Of a stretch of 64,000 nt of DNA, positions 17,100 through 26,676 are shown in pieces. This DNA comes from Geodermatophilus sabuli (GTDB taxonomy: Bacteria; Actinomycetota; Actinomycetes; Mycobacteriales; Geodermatophilaceae): assembly GCF_010686765.1 (NCBI RefSeq), contig NZ_JAAGWF010000003.1:62001-126000 (forward strand), written 5' to 3'. Every line of letters begins with the position of its first letter. The first letter of the stretch is position 1. The position numbers and the translations under genes are program-made. The notes under the pieces are model-generated. The model ran no database searches and had not been told where the DNA came from. It saw only the letters and a list, made by a program, of their open reading frames with translations.

Positions 17100-20042
17100 C
17101 TAGGCCCGGGCGGCGACGGGCAGCGCGTCGACCACCCGCCCGGCACCCGGCGGCTCGGCGAAGGCAGCCGGCGGCGGGCACGAGCACGCCAGGTTCCGGT
17201 CGCCGTGGGCCTGGTCGATGCGGCGCACCGGGCTGAGGTGACCGCGGCCGCGCAACCCCGGCACGGGGATCACCGCGACCTCCCGGGGATAGGGCCGCTC
17301 CCACGTCCCCGCCAGCATCGCCAGCGTGTGCGGGGCGTTGCGCAGGGGGTTGTCCTCCCGGTCGTACGCGCCCGAGGCCACCGCGTCGATCTCCGCGCGG
17401 ATGGCTGCCATCGCCTCGACGAACCGGTCCAGCTCGCCCTGGTCCTCGCTCTCCGTAGGCTCGACCATCAGCGTGCCGGCCACCGGGAAGCTCATGGTCG
17501 GCGCGTGGAAGCCGTAGTCGACCAGCCGCTTGGCGATGTCGTCCACCGTGATGCCGGTGGCCTTGGTCAGCGGGCGGATGTCGAGGATGCACTCGTGCGC
17601 CACGAGGCCGTCGGCCCCCGTGTAGAGCACCGGGTAGTGCTCCCGCAGCCGGACGGCGAGGTAGTTGGCGGCCAGGATCGCGTGCTCGGTCGCCCGGGTC
17701 AGCCCGTCGGGGCCCATGAGCCGGAGGTAGGCCCACGAGATCGGCAGGATGCCCGCCGATCCCCACGGCGCCGCGGACACCGGCGCTCCCGCCGTCCCGG
17801 TGTCGACCAGCGGGTGCCCCGGGAGGAACGGCACCAGGTGCGCGCGGACGCCGATCGGGCCGACCCCGGGCCCGCCCCCGCCGTGGGGGATGCAGAACGT
17901 CTTGTGCAGGTTGAGGTGGCTGACGTCGGAGCCGAACCGCCCCGGCCGGGCCAGGCCCACCAGGGCGTTGAGGTTGGCGCCGTCGACGTAGACCTGGCCC
18001 CCGGCGTCGTGGACCGCGCCGCAGATCTCCTGGATCGCCGTCTCGAACACCCCGTGCGTCGACGGGTAGGTGAGCATGACTGCGGCCAGCCGGTCCCCGT
18101 GCTCGGCCACCCGGGCCCGCAGGTCGGCCACGTCCACGTTGCCCGCCTCGTCGCAGCCGACCACCACCACGCGCATCCCGGCCATGACGGCGCTGGCGGC
18201 GTTGGTGCCGTGGGCCGACGACGGGATCAGGCACACGTCCCGCTGCTCCTCCCCGCGGGACCGGTGGTAGCCGCGGATGGCCAGGAGCCCGGCGAACTCG
18301 CCCTGGGAGCCGGCGTTGGGCTGCACGCTGACGGCGGCGTATCCGGTGACCTCCGCCAGCGCGGCGCACAGCTCGTCGATCAGCTGCCGGTAGCCGCGGG
18401 CCTGCTCGGCGGGGGCGAAGGGGTGCAGGTCGGCGAACTCGGGCCAGGTGATCGCGGCCATCTCGACCGCGGAGTTGAGCTTCATGGTGCAGGAGCCGAG
18501 CGGGATCATGGTCCGGTCCAGCGCGAGGTCCTTGTCGGCCAGGGCGCGCAGCCAGCGCATGAGCGCGGTCTCCGAGCGGTGCTCGGAGAAGACCGGGTGG
18601 GTGAGGAACGGGCTGCGGCGGCGCAGTCCGGGCGGCAGCGCGTCCGGGCCGTCGTCGCCGAGCGCGGCGTCGTCCGCCGGGACGCCGAAGGCCGCGGCGA
18701 CCGCGCGCAGGACCGGCACCGTGGTGGTCTCGTCGCAGGAGACCCCGACGGTGTCGTCGTCGACCAGCCGCAGGTTGATCCGGCGGGCCGCCGCCGCGGC
18801 GACCACGTGGCCGGCCCGGCCGGGCACCCGGGCCAGCACGGTGTCGAAGAACCGGTCGTGGACGACCTCGACTCCCCCGGCCCGGAGCCAGCCGGACAGC
18901 GTCTGGGCGCTCCGGTGCACGCGGGCGGCGATCACGGTCAGCCCGTCCGGGCCGTGGTACACCGCGTAGGCGGCGGCCATGACGGCCAGCAGCACCTGCG
19001 CGGTGCAGATGTTGCTGGTCGCCCTCTCCCGCCGGATGTGCTGTTCCCGGGTCTGCAGGGCCAGGCGGTAGGCGGGCGCGCCGTCGGCGTCCACCGACAC
19101 CCCGACCAGCCGCCCGGGGAGCTGGCGGGCCAGCTCCTCCCGGACCGCCAGGTAGCCGGCGTGCGGCCCGCCGTACCCCAGGGGGACGCCGAAGCGCTGC
19201 GTGCTGCCGCAGACCACGTCGGCGCCCCACTCCCCCGGCGCCTCGAGCAGCGTGAGCGCCAGCAGGTCGGCGGCGACGACGACCGACGCGCCGGCCTGGT
19301 GGGCCGCCGCGGCCAGCGCGCGGTGGTCGCGGACGGCGCCGCTCGCGCCCGGGAGGGAGAGCAGCACGCCGAACGCCCCGGCCTCGGGCAGGTCGGCAGG
19401 CCAGCCGGCCGAGAGGTCCGCGACGTGCAGGCCGATGCCCAGGGGCTCGGCGCGGGTGCGCAGCACGGCCAGCGTCTGCGGGAGCGTGTCGGCGTCGACG
19501 ACGAGGACCGACCCGGGCGCCGCCCGGCCGGCCCGGCGCACGAGGGTCATGGCCTCGGCGGCGGCGGTCGCCTCGTCCAGCATCGAGGCACCGGCGACCG
19601 GCAACCCGGTGAGGTCGGCGACCGTCGTCTGGAAGGTGATCAGCGCCTCGAGCCGGCCCTGGCTGATCTCGGGCTGGTACGGGGTGTAGGCGGAGTACCA
19701 GGCGGGGTTCTCGAGGACCGCCCGCCGGATGACCGCCGGGGTCACCGTGCCGGAGTACCCCAGACCGATCATCGAGGTGTAGACGTCGTTGGCGGCCGCT
19801 CGTTCCTGGAGCAGCCGCAGCACCGTGGCCTCGTCCTCGGCCGGCGGCAGGTCCAGCGGCGTCCGGTCGCGGACGCCCTCGGGCACGCACGCGTCGGCCA
19901 GTGACTGCACCGTGGGGTGCCCGACGACGGCGAGCATGGCCTCGGTCTGGTCGGCCCGGGGCCCGATGTGCCGGCCGGCGAACGACCCGGCGGAGCCCAG
20001 CGCCGTCAGTGCGGGGAGGGGACGGGGAGCGTGGTCCGCCAT
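17100..20042 (-). CDS. gcvP: Glycine dehydrogenase (aminomethyl-transferring), P-protein
   Basis: The 980-residue product is the full-length single-chain P-protein that decarboxylates glycine with PLP and passes the aminomethyl group to lipoylated GcvH. It starts near [21 protein letters not shown] and [16 protein letters not shown]. The C-terminal half has [16 protein letters not shown], whose lysine binds PLP. A TAGCGT hexamer seven bases before the ATG fixes the start and leaves no leader, so a glycine riboswitch is not present here. gcvH lies 3 kb upstream in the same direction; a true gcvT is not in the window. Confidence 0.97.
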   Translation of the reverse strand: MADHAPRPLPALTALGSAGSFAGRHIGPRADQTEAMLAVVGHPTVQSLADACVPEGVRDRTPLDLPPAEDEATVLRLLQERAAANDVYTSMIGLGYSGTVTPAVIRRAVLENPAWYSAYTPYQPEISQGRLEALITFQTTVADLTGLPVAGASMLDEATAAAEAMTLVRRAGRAAPGSVLVVDADTLPQTLAVLRTRAEPLGIGLHVADLSAGWPADLPEAGAFGVLLSLPGASGAVRDHRALAAAAHQAGASVVVAADLLALTLLEAPGEWGADVVCGSTQRFGVPLGYGGPHAGYLAVREELARQLPGRLVGVSVDADGAPAYRLALQTREQHIRRERATSNICTAQVLLAVMAAAYAVYHGPDGLTVIAARVHRSAQTLSGWLRAGGVEVVHDRFFDTVLARVPGRAGHVVAAAAARRINLRLVDDDTVGVSCDETTTVPVLRAVAAAFGVPADDAALGDDGPDALPPGLRRRSPFLTHPVFSEHRSETALMRWLRALADKDLALDRTMIPLGSCTMKLNSAVEMAAITWPEFADLHPFAPAEQARGYRQLIDELCAALAEVTGYAAVSVQPNAGSQGEFAGLLAIRGYHRSRGEEQRDVCLIPSSAHGTNAASAVMAGMRVVVVGCDEAGNVDVADLRARVAEHGDRLAAVMLTYPSTHGVFETAIQEICGAVHDAGGQVYVDGANLNALVGLARPGRFGSDVSHLNLHKTFCIPHGGGGPGVGPIGVRAHLVPFLPGHPLVDTGTAGAPVSAAPWGSAGILPISWAYLRLMGPDGLTRATEHAILAANYLAVRLREHYPVLYTGADGLVAHECILDIRPLTKATGITVDDIAKRLVDYGFHAPTMSFPVAGTLMVEPTESEDQGELDRFVEAMAAIRAEIDAVASGAYDREDNPLRNAPHTLAMLAGTWERPYPREVAVIPVPGLRGRGHLSPVRRIDQAHGDRNLACSCPPPAAFAEPPGAGRVVDALPVAARA

Positions 20043-20049
20043 CACCGCG

Positions 20050-20055
20050 ACGCTA
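20050..20055 (-). promoter_or_regulatory. -10 element TAGCGT of gcvP
   Basis: The hexamer lies 7 nt before the ATG at 20042, implying a leaderless gcvP mRNA. Confidence 0.5.
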
Positions 20056-20084
20056 CCAGCGCGGGAGGTCGTGGGCGGGCCCTC

Positions 20085-20140
20085 GGCCCCCTGCAGGGTC
20101 CCGCCGCGAGCCTGCGAGCGGCGGGGGCAGGGGGTGTCTC
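20085..20140 (-). repeat. Stop-codon-linked hairpin repeat, copy 2
   Basis: Arms CCCCCTGC (20087-20094) and GCAGGGGG (20127-20134), with inner arms CCCGCCGC (20100-20107) and GCGGCGGG (20118-20125). It follows the MerR stop codon within 7 bases and precedes the gcvP promoter, so it probably separates the two transcripts. Confidence 0.65.
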
Positions 20141-20713
20141 TCAGACGGCGGCGCGCCGCCGGCGGCGCATCGACAGCTCGTCGTCGGCAGCGTGCAGGGG
20201 GGCGCCGTCGAGGCGCTCGGCCGGCAGCTCGGCGAGTTCGCCGGAGAGCTCGCGCAGCGCCCCGGACACCGCGATGCCGAAGACGCCCTGGCCACCGGCG
20301 AGCAGGTCGACGACCTCCTCGGCGGACGTGCACTCGTACACCGTCGCGCCGTCGGAGAAGAGCGTGACGTTGGCGAGGTCCCTGATGCCGCGGTTGCGGA
20401 GGTGGTCGACGGCCCGGCGGATGTTCTGCAGCGAGACGCCGGTGTCCAGCAGCCGCTTGACGACCTTGAGCACGAGGATGTCGCGGAACGAGTACAGCCG
20501 CTGCGTGCCCGACCCGGTGGCGCTGCGCACCGAGGGGGCGACCAGACCGGTACGGGCCCAGTAGTCCAGCTGGCGGTAGGTGATGCCGGCAGCGGCACAC
20601 GCCGTCGGGCCGCGGTATCCGACGAGGTCGGTGTCGACCTCGTCGTACGCCGGTGCACCCACGGCGGCGTCGCTGAAGAGCTGACCCTGGGAGCCGTTGC
20701 TCTGGTCGCTCAC
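20141..20713 (-). CDS. MerR-family regulator (mycobacterial Rv1830-type position)
   Basis: The 190-residue protein has a MerR winged helix starting [30 protein letters not shown], then [30 protein letters not shown] and a C-terminal effector or dimer region. Gene order (between gcvP and the DUF151 gene) matches the mycobacterial Rv1830 homologue, reported to affect cell division. GAGGAGG lies 8 bases before the chosen GTG, so the longer upstream frame is leader. Confidence 0.87.
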   Translation of the reverse strand: MSDQSNGSQGQLFSDAAVGAPAYDEVDTDLVGYRGPTACAAAGITYRQLDYWARTGLVAPSVRSATGSGTQRLYSFRDILVLKVVKRLLDTGVSLQNIRRAVDHLRNRGIRDLANVTLFSDGATVYECTSAEEVVDLLAGGQGVFGIAVSGALRELSGELAELPAERLDGAPLHAADDELSMRRRRRAAV

Positions 20714-20835
20714 GTCAGCGTCCTCCTCTGTGTCCCGCAGCGGTCGCCGCGGTGACCCGGTGCGGTGCACCCGACCGGATCGGACCAGGTCCGCGTCAGG
20801 TCATGTCCCAGGTGTCACACCGGTGTTGTTCGCCG

Positions 20836-20864
20836 ACCGTAAGCCGGGCCCTGGGGCGGGTCAA
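20836..20864 (-). promoter_or_regulatory. Sigma-70-type promoter of the MerR gene
   Basis: On the minus strand TTGACC (20859-20864) and TACGGT (20836-20841) are separated by 17 bp. The predicted start lies about 115 nt before the coding start. The palindrome ACACCGGTGT lies just downstream and could be an operator. Confidence 0.6.
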
Positions 20865-20971
20865 CTGAGGGGGGCGGCGTGTCGCCGCACTCATCCTTCC
20901 GAGGGTCATCGGCAGGTCGGGCGACGGAGTTGACCCCAGCGCCGGGTCGATCTGTCGGGTCACCCGACCGT

Positions 20972-21460
20972 TCAGGGCGTCCCGCCGGAGCCGGAGCCGG
21001 CCCCGAAGTCCTCCGGGGAGATCTGGTCGAGGAACTCGCGGAACTTCTCGACCTCGTCCTCCTGCTCGTCGGGGATCTCGATGCCGACCTCGTCCAGCAG
21101 CTCCTCGGCCCCGTAGATGGGCGCACCGGTGCGCACCGCGAGGGCGACGGCGTCCGACGGCCGGGCGCTGACCACCCGCTCGTCGCCGAACACCAGCTCG
21201 GCGATGTAGATGCCGTCCCGCATCTCGGTGATGTTGACCGCTTCCAGCGTCGCGCCGAGGGCGCGGACCACCTCGCGCAGCAGGTCGTGCGTCATGGGCC
21301 GGGCCGGGCGCACCCCCTGCTGCTCGAACGCGATCGCGGCCGCCTCGACGGCGCCGATCCAGATCGGCAGGTACCGCTCCCCCTGCGCCTCCTTGAGCAG
21401 CAGGATGGGCTGGTTGCCGGGCAGTTCGACCCGGACCCCGACGACTCTGAGTTCCTGCAC
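20972..21460 (-). CDS. DUF151 bifunctional nuclease family protein
   Basis: The 162-residue protein matches the DUF151/BFN fold: MQELRVVGVRVE...QPILLLKEAQGERYLPIWIGAVEAAAIAFEQQG, then RPMTHDLLREVV, ARPSDAVALAVRTGAPIYGAEELLDEVG and an acidic tail. Plant and bacterial members have been reported with DNase/RNase activity, but physiological roles are unclear. It sits between the two MerR genes as in mycobacteria (Rv1829 position). A GAGGGAG precedes the GTG by 7 bases. Confidence 0.9.
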   Translation of the reverse strand: MQELRVVGVRVELPGNQPILLLKEAQGERYLPIWIGAVEAAAIAFEQQGVRPARPMTHDLLREVVRALGATLEAVNITEMRDGIYIAELVFGDERVVSARPSDAVALAVRTGAPIYGAEELLDEVGIEIPDEQEDEVEKFREFLDQISPEDFGAGSGSGGTP

Positions 21461-21574
21461 GGTACGGCTCCCTCAGCTGCGGCCCGGGGCGGGCGGTGGG
21501 TGCGTCCTGGCGGCTGGTGGACGGTCGGTGCCGGGTCCGGTCGCCGACCCCGACGCGACAACGGTACGCCCGAG

Positions 21575-22330
21575 TCAGGGACGCAGGAGGTCCCGTAGCC
21601 GCGCCTCGAGGAGGGCTCCGTGCAGCTGCGCGGACAGGGCGGCCAGGTCCCGCAGCTTCTCGGTGGCGCGGGTCCGGGCCTCCTCCGAGCGCGCTCTCAG
21701 CACGGGGGCGACCAGCTGCTCGACCAGCCCGGCCTCCCGCTCCGCGCCGTTCTGGTAGACGCGCAGGTGCCGGGGTTCGATGCCGTGCCGGGCCAGCCCG
21801 GCCGCCGCACGCGCGATCGGCAGGTCGGCCACCGGGTGCCGGCCGTCGGCGTCGACGGCGAGCAGGCCGAACTGCACGCAGTCGGCCAGCTGCCCGGCCT
21901 CCAGCCCCGCCGACCGCGCGAACTCGTCGGCCGGCAGGGCGCCGGTCGCGGCCTCCTCCGGGCCGGCCGGGGGCCCCTCCTCGCCCGGCGCCCCGCCGGG
22001 GAGCCCGCTGCCCTCGGTGCCGGGCAGCGGGCTCCCCCGGTCGAGGGCGTCCAGGTGCTCCTTGATGACCTTCAGCGGCAGGTACTGGTCGCGCTGGGCC
22101 GCCAGCACGTACCGCAGCCGGTCGACGTCGGCCCGGGAGAACTTCCGGTAGCCCGACGAGGTGCGCTGCGGGTGGACCAGGTCCTCGGACTCCAGGTAGC
22201 GGATCTTGCTGATCGTCACGTCGGGGAAGTCCTCGCGCAGGACCGTCAGCACCTCCCCGATGGTCAGCCGCGGGGTGTGCCGGTCCTCGGCGTCCCCGTA
22301 CGCGTTCGCGCGCGAGGCCACCGCGGTCAC
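21575..22330 (-). CDS. ftsR: MerR-family regulator, FtsR (Rv1828) type
   Basis: The 251-residue protein starts its winged helix at LTIGEVLTVLREDFPDVTISKIRYLESEDLVHPQRTSSGYRKF, highly characteristic of the Rv1828/FtsR group, which in Corynebacterium activates ftsZ. A Pro/Gly/Glu-rich linker (about residues 99-130) separates it from a helical C-terminal domain. Position next to the FHA gene and DUF151 gene agrees. The assignment rests on sequence resemblance and synteny; the target here is inferred. Confidence 0.85.
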   Translation of the reverse strand: MTAVASRANAYGDAEDRHTPRLTIGEVLTVLREDFPDVTISKIRYLESEDLVHPQRTSSGYRKFSRADVDRLRYVLAAQRDQYLPLKVIKEHLDALDRGSPLPGTEGSGLPGGAPGEEGPPAGPEEAATGALPADEFARSAGLEAGQLADCVQFGLLAVDADGRHPVADLPIARAAAGLARHGIEPRHLRVYQNGAEREAGLVEQLVAPVLRARSEEARTRATEKLRDLAALSAQLHGALLEARLRDLLRP

Positions 22331-22385
22331 GCGGCCGTCGGAGCTGCGGGCGACCGGCGCCGTCCCCCCGGGGAAGCCGGCCCGG

Positions 22386-22901
22386 TCACGAGCGAGGTGC
22401 GGGCTCGCCCGTGCGCGGACCGGTCAGGTACACCAGCCGGAACTTGCCGATCTGCACCTCGTCGCCGCCGGCCAGCGTGGCCACGTCGACCGGCTCCCGG
22501 TTGACGTAGGTGCCGTTGAGGCTGCCGACGTCGTGCACCGAGAAGCCGCCGCCCTCGCGGTGGAACTCCACGTGCCGGCGGCTGACCGTGACGTCGTCGA
22601 GGAAGATGTCGCTGTCGGGGTGGCGGCCCGCGGTGGTCACGTCCTGGTCGAGCAGGAAGCGGCTGCCGGCGTTGGGGCCGCGCTTCACCACGAGCAGCGC
22701 CGACCCGGCGGGCAGGGACTCGACGGCACCGGCGTGGGCGTCGGTCTCGGTCACCTCCGGGGTCTCGGCGGAGTCCTCGCCGCCCACCTTGGGGATGACG
22801 CTGGTGGACTCACCGATCCGCTCCTGCGACAGGGCCGAGCCGCACTGCGCGCAGAAGCGACTGCCCTCGGGGTTGTTGTGTCCACAACGAGTGCAGTGCA
22901 C
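22386..22901 (-). CDS. garA: FHA-domain protein GarA with N-terminal zinc ribbon
   Basis: The 171-residue protein opens with a zinc ribbon (Cys3, Cys6, Cys17, Cys20), followed by a Thr-rich acidic stretch (TPEVTETD, 48-54) and a C-terminal FHA domain with AGRHPDSD, SRRH (107-110) and NGTY (129-132), the phosphothreonine-binding residues. GarA/OdhI proteins are phosphorylated near the N-terminus by Ser/Thr kinases and control 2-oxoglutarate dehydrogenase and glutamate metabolism. Which Thr is the kinase site here is not certain, because the mycobacterial ETTS motif is replaced. GGAGGAG lies 6 bases before the GTG. Confidence 0.9.
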   Translation of the reverse strand: MHCTRCGHNNPEGSRFCAQCGSALSQERIGESTSVIPKVGGEDSAETPEVTETDAHAGAVESLPAGSALLVVKRGPNAGSRFLLDQDVTTAGRHPDSDIFLDDVTVSRRHVEFHREGGGFSVHDVGSLNGTYVNREPVDVATLAGGDEVQIGKFRLVYLTGPRTGEPAPRS

Positions 22902-23155
22902 GTCTGTCTCCTCCGGAGCGGGAAGGGCACCGCCGCGGACCTGGGGGTTTGGCCGCGGGCGGCCGGCGGACGACGGGCCGGACAGCCCGTCGCGGGTCGG
23001 CTGCCGTGTGGGTCACGGCGGGCCGTGGTCATGGAACCAGCGGGTGACCCGAGGGTCAACCGCACGTACAGGGTGGTGCCGGCGGTGCCCACGACGAGCG
23101 TCGTGCGGCCCCGCCACGGGAAGCATAGTGATCGCGGCCGGGGCCCTCCCCGGGG

Positions 23156-23557
23156 TCAGGACGCGTCGACCAGCGCCTGGTACGCCGCGGCGTCGAGGAG
23201 GTCCGCCGTGACTCCCCCGGCGTCCCCCTCGACGCGGATCTCCACCAGCCACCCGGCGCCGTAGGGGTCGGCGTTGACGGTCTCCGGTGCGTCGCCGAGC
23301 GACTCGTTGACCGCGGCCACCACGCCGGCGACCGGGGCGTACACGTCGGACACGGACTTGGTCGACTCCACCTCGCCCATGGGCTCCCCCGGCGCCACCG
23401 CCGCGCCCACCTCCGGCAGCTGGACGAAGACGATGTCGCCGAGCGCGTCCTGGGCGTGGTGGGTGATGCCGATCCGCACGACGGGGGCCGCACCGTCGTC
23501 GCGCACCTGGGCCCACTCGTGCTGCTCGGTGTAGCGGCGGTCCTCCGGCGTGCTCAT
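23156..23557 (-). CDS. gcvH: Glycine cleavage system H protein
   Basis: The 133-residue protein carries the aminomethyl group between P and T proteins on lipoyl-lysine Lys67 in GEVESTKSVSDVYAP. The rest (YTEQHEWAQV, VRIGITHHAQDALGDIVFVQLPEVG, GWLVEI) is typical GcvH. It is the last gene of a run that begins with the CDP-alcohol phosphatidyltransferase. A 254-bp gap then precedes garA. Confidence 0.96.
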   Translation of the reverse strand: MSTPEDRRYTEQHEWAQVRDDGAAPVVRIGITHHAQDALGDIVFVQLPEVGAAVAPGEPMGEVESTKSVSDVYAPVAGVVAAVNESLGDAPETVNADPYGAGWLVEIRVEGDAGGVTADLLDAAAYQALVDAS

Positions 23558-23624
23558 GCCGCGGCCGTGGTCATGGGGCGTCGGTGCTCATGGGCGGGGT
23601 CTCCGGCCGTGCGTCGGGGCGGCG

Positions 23625-24572
23625 TCAGTCGTCGTCGCCGGGGTCCGGCGCAGCGTATTGAGGCTCGTCCAGCGGCCGCAACGCGTCGACGACGACCGGG
23701 TCGGCCTGGGTGATCTCGACGCTGCCGCCCTGGCGACCCACCCGGTCCACGACGCCGCCGGGGATGCTCATCGCCGTCTGGAGGTCGGGCGGGGAGCCGA
23801 TCACGATGATCTCGTAGGGGCTGGTGACCGCCACCCCGTCGATCCGGAGGTCGCCCGGTTCCCCGGTGACCGCGGAGGACACCCCGATCCGGACGTCGTC
23901 GATCTGCATCGTCTCGGCGCCCGCGCCGCGCAGCTCCTGGACCGCGTCGAGCAGGTCGGCCACGCGCACCTCGCCCTCGGGGTCACGGATGGTCATGAGC
24001 AGCCCCGGCCCCTCGGCGGCGATGGTGCCGTTGAGGATCCCGAGGGCCTCGGCGCGCCCCCGCGCCGCCTCGAGGGCGGCGGCGGACTGGCTGTCGGAGC
24101 TGTTCAGGTCGCGCAGGGCGGCGCGCTGGTCGGCGATCTGGGTGCGCAGCCGTTCCTCGCGGACGTCGAGCTCGTCGAGGATGCGGACGAGGTCCTCCTC
24201 GCGCAGGCCGGCGAGGTCCTCGTCGGTGCCGGCGTTGCGGACCTGGACGGCGAAGGCGAACCCGAGCAGCAACGTCAGCACGCCGATCAGCACCGCCGCC
24301 AGCGGATCGCGCCGGCGACGCCGAGCCGGCGCCGCGGCCCCCGGAGGTGTCCCGGCCTCCTCCGGCGGCGGTGTGCCGCCCTCCTCCGGCGGTGTGCCGC
24401 CCTCCTCCGGCGGGGTCCCCGCGGTCACCGGCGGGCCGTCGTCCACCGGATCGGGCCGCCGGTCCCCGGCCGGGTCCGGCGCGGCGTCGTGCCCCGGCAC
24501 CGCGGGCACGGCCCCCTCCGGGGGCGGGTCGCCGGGCGGCGGGTCACCGGCGGGCCGCGGGTCCCCGGTCAT
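23625..24572 (-). CDS. DUF881 family membrane-anchored protein with Pro/Glu repeat head
   Basis: The 315-residue protein has a long cytoplasmic Pro/Asp/Glu-rich head, one membrane segment (VLIGVLTLLLGFAFAVQV), a short coiled coil (REEDLVRILDELDVREERLRTQIADQRAAL) and the DUF881 domain (GPGLLMTIRDP...LRGAGAETMQIDDVRIGVSSAV...PYEIIVIGSP). The head contains GTPPEEG repeats encoded by a perfect 21-bp tandem duplication (24370-24411). It overlaps the small basic protein gene by 4 bp. DUF881/small-basic/DUF881 triplets are conserved near gcvH in actinobacteria, probably as a membrane complex of unknown role. Confidence 0.87.
   Translation of the reverse strand: MTGDPRPAGDPPPGDPPPEGAVPAVPGHDAAPDPAGDRRPDPVDDGPPVTAGTPPEEGGTPPEEGGTPPPEEAGTPPGAAAPARRRRRDPLAAVLIGVLTLLLGFAFAVQVRNAGTDEDLAGLREEDLVRILDELDVREERLRTQIADQRAALRDLNSSDSQSAAALEAARGRAEALGILNGTIAAEGPGLLMTIRDPEGEVRVADLLDAVQELRGAGAETMQIDDVRIGVSSAVTGEPGDLRIDGVAVTSPYEIIVIGSPPDLQTAMSIPGGVVDRVGRQGGSVEITQADPVVVDALRPLDEPQYAAPDPGDDD
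24346..24411. repeat. In-frame 21-bp tandem repeat inside the first DUF881 gene
   Basis: Two perfect 21-bp copies (24370-24390 and 24391-24411) with a degraded copy before them encode consecutive GTPPEEG heptapeptides in a disordered head, so copy-number change would be in-frame and probably tolerated. Confidence 0.7.
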
Positions 24573-24901
24573 GCCCGGAACAGGTGCCGGCGGATGGCCG
24601 CGGCGTTGCCGAAGATGCGGATGCCGAGGACGACGACGACGGCGGTGGACAGCTGGGCACCCACCCCGAGCTGGTCACCGAGGAAGACGATCAGCGCGGC
24701 CACCACCACGTTGGACACGAACGAGATGACGAACACCTTCGCGTCGAAGATCCCGTCGAGCCGCGCGCGGGCGCCGCCGAACACGGCGTCGAGCGCGGCG
24801 ACGACCGCGATCGGCAGGTAGGGCTGCAGCCACAGGGGCACGGTGGGGTCGAAGAGCAGGCCGAGGACCAGGCCGACCGCGAGTCCGAGGACCGGGATCA
24901 C
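24569..24901 (-). CDS. sbp: Small basic protein family (DUF1290)
   Basis: The 110-residue membrane protein has about three hydrophobic segments and the conserved LPIAVVAALDAVFGGARARLDGIFDAKVFVISFVSNVVVAALIVFLGDQLGVG core of DUF1290 (Sbp), known from Gram-positive bacteria. It lies between the two DUF881 genes, overlapping one and 3 bp from the other, so the three are almost certainly co-translated. Function is unknown. Confidence 0.92.
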   Translation of the reverse strand: MIPVLGLAVGLVLGLLFDPTVPLWLQPYLPIAVVAALDAVFGGARARLDGIFDAKVFVISFVSNVVVAALIVFLGDQLGVGAQLSTAVVVVLGIRIFGNAAAIRRHLFRA

Positions 24902-24904
24902 GGC

Positions 24905-25852
24905 TCAGCCTCCCGGGGTGTCGTCGGGGGCCGGGACGCCGGTGGGGTCACCGGCGTCGGCTCCGGACCCCCCGGACACCGGTCGGGCGGCACGGAGCTC
25001 CAGGGAGCTCCCGGCGGGCACGGCCAGCTCGTCCTCCTGGGCGAACTCGAAGCGCAGACCGAAGGACTCGGAGATGACGGCGAGGGCACCGACCTCGGGG
25101 CTGCCGAGGAAGCGCGACCGCAGGGTGTCCGGGTCCCCGATGGCGCTGATCAGGTACGGGTTGGTCACCGGCCGGAAGTCGACCAGGACGGCCTCGCCGG
25201 CGAAGCGGATCGCGGTCGTCGGGCCCAGCCGCTGCCCGTTGATGGCCACCGCCTCCGCGCCGGCGGCCCAGAGGGCGTTGACCACCAGCTGCAGGTCGCC
25301 GTCGCGCACCCGTCCACGGGGGTCCTCCTCCCCCGCTCCGCCGACCGGGTCCGAGTCGGCGTCCGGCTCGGCGTTGGCGAGGGTGACCAGGAGGCCGGGG
25401 CCGCTCACCGGCAGGACGGCGGCACCGAGCTCGGCGTCGGTGAGCGCGTCGAGGGCGCGCCGGCCGTCCGAGGTCGCGGCGAGCTCGTCGTCGCGCGCGG
25501 CCGTCACCTGGACCTGCAGCTCCTCCAGCTGGGCGGCGAGCACGTCGGTGGTCTCGGAGTCCTGCTCGATGTCGGCGACCAGCACCGCGCGCACCTCCTC
25601 GCGGCCCTGGGCGCCCGCCGCGGCCTGGTCGTAGGTGACGGCGGCGAGGACGCCGGCCACGGCCATGGTCAGGGCCACGGCGACCTGGGCCCACCGGCCG
25701 CGGGACGGCGGCGCGACGACGCCGGCCGCCGCACGTTCCGCCCGCGCCGCGGCGGCCTGCGCGTAGGCCGGGTCCACCGTCTCGGCCAGCACCTGGTCCA
25801 GCAGCGAGGCACCCATCGAGCGGGGCCCTCCGCCGCGCGTCACGGTGGTCAC
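24905..25852 (-). CDS. DUF881 family membrane-anchored protein
   Basis: The 315-residue protein starts with a cytoplasmic segment (MGASLLDQVLAETVDPAYAQAAAARAE), has one membrane helix (VAVALTMAVAGVLAAVTY), then a helical stalk and the extracytoplasmic DUF881 domain (GPGLLVTLANAEP...NALWAAGAEAVAINGQRLGPTTAIRF...NPYLISAIGDPDTL). A longer in-frame upstream start exists but would overlap the phosphatidyltransferase gene more deeply. As annotated it overlaps that gene by 4 bp. Confidence 0.85.
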   Translation of the reverse strand: MTTVTRGGGPRSMGASLLDQVLAETVDPAYAQAAAARAERAAAGVVAPPSRGRWAQVAVALTMAVAGVLAAVTYDQAAAGAQGREEVRAVLVADIEQDSETTDVLAAQLEELQVQVTAARDDELAATSDGRRALDALTDAELGAAVLPVSGPGLLVTLANAEPDADSDPVGGAGEEDPRGRVRDGDLQLVVNALWAAGAEAVAINGQRLGPTTAIRFAGEAVLVDFRPVTNPYLISAIGDPDTLRSRFLGSPEVGALAVISESFGLRFEFAQEDELAVPAGSSLELRAARPVSGGSGADAGDPTGVPAPDDTPGG

Positions 25853-26517
25853 GGGCCCGACCCGGCGCGCTCCGCCCGGACGATGCCCACGACCTGCACG
25901 ACGTAGAGCAGCCCGGCGACGACGTACAGGACGCCGCCCCAGATCGTCAGCGCCCAGGCCACCGGCTGCACGACCGCCACCAGGGGGCCGTCGCCGTCGG
26001 CGAGCAGCAGCAGCGGGAAGGCGTAGAGCAGGATGAACGTCGCCGCCTTGCCCAGGTAGTGCACCTGCAGCGGCGGGTAGCCGTACCGGCGCAGCACCAG
26101 CAGCATGACGCCGAGCACCAGCTCACGGCCGACGAGGACGGCGACCACCCAGAGCGGGACGACGTCGCGCAGCACGAACGCGACGAGGGTCGCGACGATG
26201 TACAGGCGGTCGGCGGCGGGGTCGAGCAGGGCACCGAGCCGGCTGGTCTGGCCCAGCACGCGGGCGAGCTTGCCGTCGGCCCAGTCGGTGACGCCCGAGA
26301 CCATGAGCACGGCCACCGCCCAGCCGTCGGCCTCCGGGCCGAGCAGCAGCCACAGGAACAGCGGCACACCGAGCAGGCGGAGCACCGAGAGCGCGTTGGG
26401 GATCGTCCAGACGCGGTCGGGCAGCTCGTTGCGGCCGGGGACCGCGGGTGCACCGGGCAGCACGCCGTCGGGGCGCTGGGCCGGGGCAGCCGCCGACGGC
26501 CCGTTGGACGACGTCAC
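25849..26517 (-). CDS. CDP-alcohol phosphatidyltransferase (PgsA/cardiolipin synthase-like)
   Basis: The 222-residue integral membrane protein carries the full CDP-alcohol phosphotransferase motif, with Asp78, Asp81-Gly82, Ala85-Arg86, Gly95, Asp99 and Asp103 in the expected spacing, and about five membrane segments. It makes a phospholipid such as phosphatidylglycerophosphate or cardiolipin from a CDP-diacylglycerol donor. It heads the run through DUF881/sbp/DUF881 to gcvH, the position of mycobacterial pgsA3. GGAGG five bases before the GTG settles the start against longer frames. Confidence 0.92.
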   Translation of the reverse strand: MTSSNGPSAAAPAQRPDGVLPGAPAVPGRNELPDRVWTIPNALSVLRLLGVPLFLWLLLGPEADGWAVAVLMVSGVTDWADGKLARVLGQTSRLGALLDPAADRLYIVATLVAFVLRDVVPLWVVAVLVGRELVLGVMLLVLRRYGYPPLQVHYLGKAATFILLYAFPLLLLADGDGPLVAVVQPVAWALTIWGGVLYVVAGLLYVVQVVGIVRAERAGSGP

Positions 26518-26676
26518 TGGTACCTCCACCCCGCTGCACACCGAGCACGAGGCTAGTGGCCGACGCCGACACCCCCGAGGGCGGCGCACCGGAGCGGACC
26601 CCCCGGCTCCCTACCTCGGCGTCCCCGGGCCCCGGGCGGCCCCGTCCCGAGCCGGCGCGGGGCCGGCTGGACCAGC

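Noticed and set aside
17037-19904. Long plus-strand open frame of about 955 codons opposite gcvP
   Set aside because: It is antisense to a certain gcvP and is an Arg/Gly/Val-rich shadow with no recognisable domain; such frames are common at this GC content.
20043-20140. Glycine riboswitch upstream of gcvP
   Set aside because: The -10 element lies 7 nt before the ATG, so there is no leader, and the upstream space is taken by the hairpin repeat.
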